From Phycisphaerales bacterium (GTDB lineage: Bacteria; Planctomycetota; Phycisphaerae; Phycisphaerales; SM1A02): DNA of 8,927 nt. The first letter of the stretch is position 1, and every line of letters starts with the position of its first letter. The DNA is taken from the NCBI GenBank assembly GCA_003520025.1, contig DOVP01000137.1, positions 4,131-13,057 on the forward strand. The letters are read 5' to 3'. A program made the translations under genes and the position numbers. The notes under the pieces were generated by a model. The model was given only the letters and a program-made list of their open reading frames with translations. It was not told the origin of the DNA and ran no database searches. Positions 6,163 to 8,927 of this stretch are shown piece by piece.

Positions 6163-6188
6163 GGGCCGTGTCCTGCAGGACCTCCTTA
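6163..6188 (-). promoter_or_regulatory. infA ribosome-binding region with 12-base palindrome
   Basis: On the minus strand the secY stop TAA runs into AAGGAGG (6187-6181), followed by the perfect palindrome GTCCTGCAGGAC (6181-6170) and then ACGGCCC before the infA ATG. AAGGAGG is too far from the ATG in linear distance (18 bases after GGAGG). If the palindrome folds into a 4 bp stem with a UGCA loop, the effective spacing becomes about seven bases. Alternatively the AGGA inside the palindrome serves as the site, in which case folding would block it. Confidence 0.5.
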
Positions 6189-7595
6189 TGAACGAGATGA
6201 CGAACCGCCACCCCGCCGGGCGGAATCGCTGCCCGTAATGAATCCACTGTAATTTCGCATGAGCAGATTGGCCTCGATCCGTTGAATGAGGTCAAGGCCA
6301 ACACTCACAACAATAAGTAATCCGGTTCCTCCGAGGAAACTCGAAACAAAGAACGGAATGTCCATGTACCTCGCCACCATGGACGGAATCACCGCGATGA
6401 TCGCGAGGAAACCCGCGCCCACATAAGTGATGCGTTCAACCACCGTCTCGAGATACTCCGCCGTGCGAGGTCCGGGGCGAAGCCCGGGAATAAAACTGCC
6501 GTTCTCTCTCAGTTGCTGGGACATATCGTCGGGACTGAAAACCACTGTCGTCCAGAAGTAACTGAAGAAGTAGATGAGGATGATCTCAAGAACGATGTAC
6601 GGGTATTCGCCCATCTGGAAGTTTCGGTTCATGAAGAAAACCACGCTCTGCCACCACGCCGGAGCTTCGGCCGACACTGAGGTCGCGAGATAGCCGAGGA
6701 AAGACGAAGGGAAGATGAGCAGCGAGGACGCAAAGATGATCGGCATGACACCCGCGTGATTGACCCGAAGCGGCAGATAGTGCTTCTGCCCGCCGTAGGT
6801 TCGCCGCCCACGCGTATGTCTGGCCTGCTGAATGGGAATCCGCCGCTGCGCCACGGTAATCAAGACGGATCCGGCCACGACGATCACAAAGGCGACAATG
6901 AGGAAGAGAATCCCGAGTACACCGACGCTTCCATCGCCGCTCTGCAGCGAGAAGTCGACGTTGTTGACAAGCCACCCGATCGCCATGGGCATCTGGGAAA
7001 CGATGCCCGCCGTCAGGATGAGAGAAACACCGTTGCCGATGCCGTACTTGTCGATCTGTTCACCAAGCCACATCAGGAAAATACTGCCGGCCGTCAGTGC
7101 GGAGAGTCCGGAGAAGTAGAAGATCAGGATGCCGGCCTGCGTGCGGAACTGAGGCTGCACCAGCCCCTGCCCTTGGAGGAACTTCATCCACATGAAACCT
7201 TGAATGAGGCACATGGCGATGGTCGCGTAGCGAGTCCACTCTGTGATCTTCTGCTGACCTGAAGCACCTTCCTTCTTGAGTTCCTGTAACTTCGGTACGG
7301 CTGACTGCAGCAACTGGAAGATGATCGCGGCCGTGATGTAGGGCATGATGCCCAAGCCGAAGATCGTGGATTGCTTGAACGAGCCGCCCGAGAACACCGA
7401 AACATACTCAAGCAGTTTTCCGAAACCCGTGGCATCGGAGGCGGATTGCCTCGCAAGTTCCTCGAGTTGGGTTTGGTCGACCCCGACGAGCGGAATCCAG
7501 AATCCGATGCGATAGATCGCGATCATCGCAAACGTGAACAGCACGCGATTGCGAAGCTCGGGAATCCGGAAGATGTTGATGACGGCGCTGTACAT
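6186..7595 (-). CDS. secY: Protein translocase channel subunit SecY
   Basis: SecY forms the protein-conducting channel of the Sec translocon in the inner membrane, with SecE and SecG, and takes substrates from SecA or ribosomes. It is 469 residues, slightly longer than E. coli SecY (443). Ten membrane helices can be placed at about 18-36, 76-100, 120-140, 152-176, 186-208, 226-250, 279-300, 332-352, 393-410 and 418-438. The plug and helix 2 region reads [20 protein letters not shown] (69-88). The basic cytosolic loop after helix 6 ([20 protein letters not shown], 250-269) is the SecA and ribosome contact site. [18 protein letters not shown] (365-382) is family-typical. The C-terminus ends in a Gly/Ser/Arg tail. 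The ATG at 7595 has AAAGGA about 12 bases upstream. It follows rplO by 41 bases, the conserved spc-operon order. Its TAA stop is the only non-TGA stop seen in the window. Confidence 0.98.
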   Translation of the reverse strand: MYSAVINIFRIPELRNRVLFTFAMIAIYRIGFWIPLVGVDQTQLEELARQSASDATGFGKLLEYVSVFSGGSFKQSTIFGLGIMPYITAAIIFQLLQSAVPKLQELKKEGASGQQKITEWTRYATIAMCLIQGFMWMKFLQGQGLVQPQFRTQAGILIFYFSGLSALTAGSIFLMWLGEQIDKYGIGNGVSLILTAGIVSQMPMAIGWLVNNVDFSLQSGDGSVGVLGILFLIVAFVIVVAGSVLITVAQRRIPIQQARHTRGRRTYGGQKHYLPLRVNHAGVMPIIFASSLLIFPSSFLGYLATSVSAEAPAWWQSVVFFMNRNFQMGEYPYIVLEIILIYFFSYFWTTVVFSPDDMSQQLRENGSFIPGLRPGPRTAEYLETVVERITYVGAGFLAIIAVIPSMVARYMDIPFFVSSFLGGTGLLIVVSVGLDLIQRIEANLLMRNYSGFITGSDSARRGGGSSSRS

Positions 7596-7636
7596 GCCGA
7601 ATCAGGTTCCTTTGGGGAGATGGTCGCCCCTGTCAA

Positions 7637-8212
7637 TCACTCGTCGTTCGATTCCGTTGGAGGTTCAGTACTTTCGGAAGGCGCCTCAGCAACGGGAGCC
7701 TCCGTGGCTACTTCCGCAGAAGTCCCCTTCTTCGGCTTGCCTGGATCACGTGTCCACTTCTTCAGTTCGAGCACGGTGACCGATCCACCAGCGGCCATAA
7801 TCTTGGCCTCTGCGGACTTGGACAACTTGTTGGCCGTGACATCGAGTTTCTTCGTCAAGTCGCCTTCGCCGAGAATCTTGAGCGGCTTCTTCGTATCGCG
7901 AATGATGCCGGCCTTGGCCAGCGACTCAGCCGTGACCGCGTCTCCATCACTAAAGCGACCTTCGAGCGTCTTGAGATTGACGAGGTGGTACTCGGTCCGG
8001 AACTGCGCGTTGGTGAATCCGCGCTTGGGCATCCGCCGAGCCCAAGTCATTTGGCCACCCTCGAAGTAGGCGCGACGCTTATAGCCGCTGCGGGAACCGG
8101 CACCTTTGTGGCCGCGGCCACTGGTCTTGCCATGCCCGCTGCCTGGGCCTCGGCCCACGCGCTTCCGACCCTTGTAGCGGCCGACCTTGGATGTGATTTC
8201 ATGAATCATCAT
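7637..8212 (-). CDS. rplO: 50S ribosomal protein uL15 with acidic C-terminal tail
   Basis: uL15 of the large subunit, an early-to-mid assembly protein with a long Gly/Arg-rich arm threaded into 23S rRNA. The arm is clear at 11-43 (GRGPGSGHGKTSGRGHKG at 20-37). FEGGQMTWARRMPKRGF (50-66) is the family signature, and the globular part runs to about 148, ending LSKSAEAKIMAAGG (130-143). The usual protein is about 145 residues; here residues 149-191 are extra: a basic bridge (KKWTRDPGKPKK, 151-162) and then an acidic Ala/Glu/Pro/Ser/Thr tail (163-191) with eight Asp/Glu and no basic residue. Two adjacent ATG codons begin the gene (8212 and 8209); AGGAG lies 10 bases before the first, which is therefore preferred. 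It follows rpsE by 30 bases, with rpmD absent. Confidence 0.96.
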   Translation of the reverse strand: MMIHEITSKVGRYKGRKRVGRGPGSGHGKTSGRGHKGAGSRSGYKRRAYFEGGQMTWARRMPKRGFTNAQFRTEYHLVNLKTLEGRFSDGDAVTAESLAKAGIIRDTKKPLKILGEGDLTKKLDVTANKLSKSAEAKIMAAGGSVTVLELKKWTRDPGKPKKGTSAEVATEAPVAEAPSESTEPPTESNDE

Positions 8213-8222
8213 GACTAATAAT

Positions 8223-8227
8223 CTCCT
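8223..8227 (-). promoter_or_regulatory. Shine-Dalgarno site of rplO
   Basis: AGGAG on the minus strand, 10 bases before the ATG at 8212 and 13 before the ATG at 8209. The spacing favours the first of the two adjacent start codons. Confidence 0.55.
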
Positions 8228-8242
8228 GGAGATGCCGGGGCA

Positions 8243-8927
8243 TCACTCAGCGGGGGAATCCTTGGGAGTGTCGTCAACAGCAGGCGCCGCAGACTCCGTG
8301 GGGGCATCTTCCGGTGTCTCGGTTGCGGCAGCAGGCTCTTCTACAACCGCGGTCGCGGGCTCCTTGGCTGGCTTGGCATCTGCGGTATCCGACTTCGACT
8401 CGGCCTCAACCTCGACTTCAACCGACGGCATGAAACTCGTACCACGAACGATCATCTCCTCGACATCGGTCGTGCCAACCTGGACACCGCGAAGTCGCTC
8501 CACGTCGTCCTTGCCGCGAAGGCGGGACAATCCGTCGATGGTGGCCTTGACGACATTCTTGGAGTTGTTTGATCCATAGGACTTGGTCAGGCAGTCCTGA
8601 AGACCGAACATCTCCAACACCGCGCGAACCGATGCGCCAGCGATGACGCCGGTACCGGGCGACGCCGGCACGAGCCGCACGCGGCAGGCGCCGAATCGAC
8701 CTTCAACCTCATGCGGAATCGTTCGACCCTGCATGGGATAGGGCCGCATGTTCCGCTTGGCAATCTTCTGCGCCTTTTCGATGGCCGGGGGCACTTGGTT
8801 CGCCTTGCCGTATCCGGCTCCGACGCGACCATTGCGATCGCCCACGACCACGAGGGACGAGAAACTGAAGCGGCGACCACCCTTGACCGTCGCAGCCGTG
8901 CGAAATACACCGACCGTAGTCGATTCA
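8243..8927 (-). CDS. rpsE: 30S ribosomal protein uS5, 5' end cut by window edge, acidic tail
   Basis: uS5 of the small subunit, near the mRNA entry site and important for decoding accuracy. The N-terminus is outside the window. The first visible residues, ending in [18 protein letters not shown], are the N-terminal double-stranded-RNA-binding-like domain, and [20 protein letters not shown] continues it. The C-terminal domain includes [20 protein letters not shown], a glycine-rich family signature, and [24 protein letters not shown] at 8851 is in frame but is internal, since conserved sequence continues upstream to the edge. After about base 8422 the protein has an extra tail of some 59 residues rich in Ala, Glu, Pro and Thr, with 17 Asp/Glu against four Lys; E. 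coli uS5 ends near its start. Next in the operon is rplO after 30 bases. Confidence 0.96.
   Translation of the reverse strand, partial: ESTTVGVFRTAATVKGGRRFSFSSLVVVGDRNGRVGAGYGKANQVPPAIEKAQKIAKRNMRPYPMQGRTIPHEVEGRFGACRVRLVPASPGTGVIAGASVRAVLEMFGLQDCLTKSYGSNNSKNVVKATIDGLSRLRGKDDVERLRGVQVGTTDVEEMIVRGTSFMPSVEVEVEAESKSDTADAKPAKEPATAVVEEPAAATETPEDAPTESAAPAVDDTPKDSPAE

Noticed and set aside
7614..7630. GGGG/CCCC inverted repeat in the secY-rplO gap
   Set aside because: Only a 4 bp stem with a nine-base loop; expected by chance in DNA of this composition.
1309..8243. Possible recoding of TGA, because nearly every gene ends in it
   Set aside because: Each TGA falls at the normal family end or after a tail, and the downstream frames do not continue the protein; this is just stop-codon preference.
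8243..8851. GTG at 8851 as the start of rpsE
   Set aside because: Conserved uS5 sequence ([10 protein letters not shown]) continues in frame upstream to the window edge, so the GTG is an internal valine.
1..8927. Search for mobile elements, CRISPR, tRNA genes, toxin-antitoxin or defence genes
   Set aside because: No repeats, cloverleaf, transposase or nuclease motif was seen; the window is filled end to end with housekeeping genes on one strand.

Overview
This window is a stretch of core translation and secretion genes from what looks like a planctomycete, probably of the Phycisphaerae type. All twelve genes lie on the minus strand, so the order of transcription runs from high to low coordinates. 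The phylum guess rests on three things: the alpha subunit of RNA polymerase starting at MHVRWRGLELP, the thinned gene order of the spc/alpha ribosomal cluster, and a GC-rich, TGA-stop-rich coding style. It is an inference from recalled family features, not a database result. The genetic code is the standard bacterial one: ten of the eleven visible stop codons are TGA and sit where the protein families end.

From the top of the operon (right edge) downwards: rpsE (uS5, cut by the window edge), rplO (uL15), secY (translocon channel), infA (IF-1), rpmJ (bL36, too short to be noticed in an ordinary ORF scan), rpsM (uS13), rpsK (uS11), rpoA (RNA polymerase alpha) and rplQ (bL17). This is the end of the spc operon running directly into the alpha operon. 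Compared with the E. coli order, rpmD (between rpsE and rplO) and rpsD (between rpsK and rpoA) are absent; adk and map, which often sit between secY and infA in other bacteria, are absent too.

After rplQ comes a 95-base gap with two GC-rich hairpins, then pheS (phenylalanyl-tRNA synthetase alpha), a small unrecognised four-helix membrane protein, and tyrS (tyrosyl-tRNA synthetase, missing only its last few codons at the left edge). The last three genes are tightly packed (24-base and 1-base gaps) and are probably one transcription unit. pheT is not next to pheS.

Coding density is very high: the largest gene-free gap is 133 bases (rpsK-rpoA). I see no tRNA, rRNA, CRISPR, insertion sequence, phage gene or other accessory element on either strand. 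The window is ordinary housekeeping DNA. Its points of interest are the acidic low-complexity tails on three ribosomal proteins, the zinc-ligand-poor bL36, the altered HIGH motif of TyrRS, the unlinked pheS, the unknown membrane protein, and several small intercistronic hairpins. I found no convincing undescribed system.
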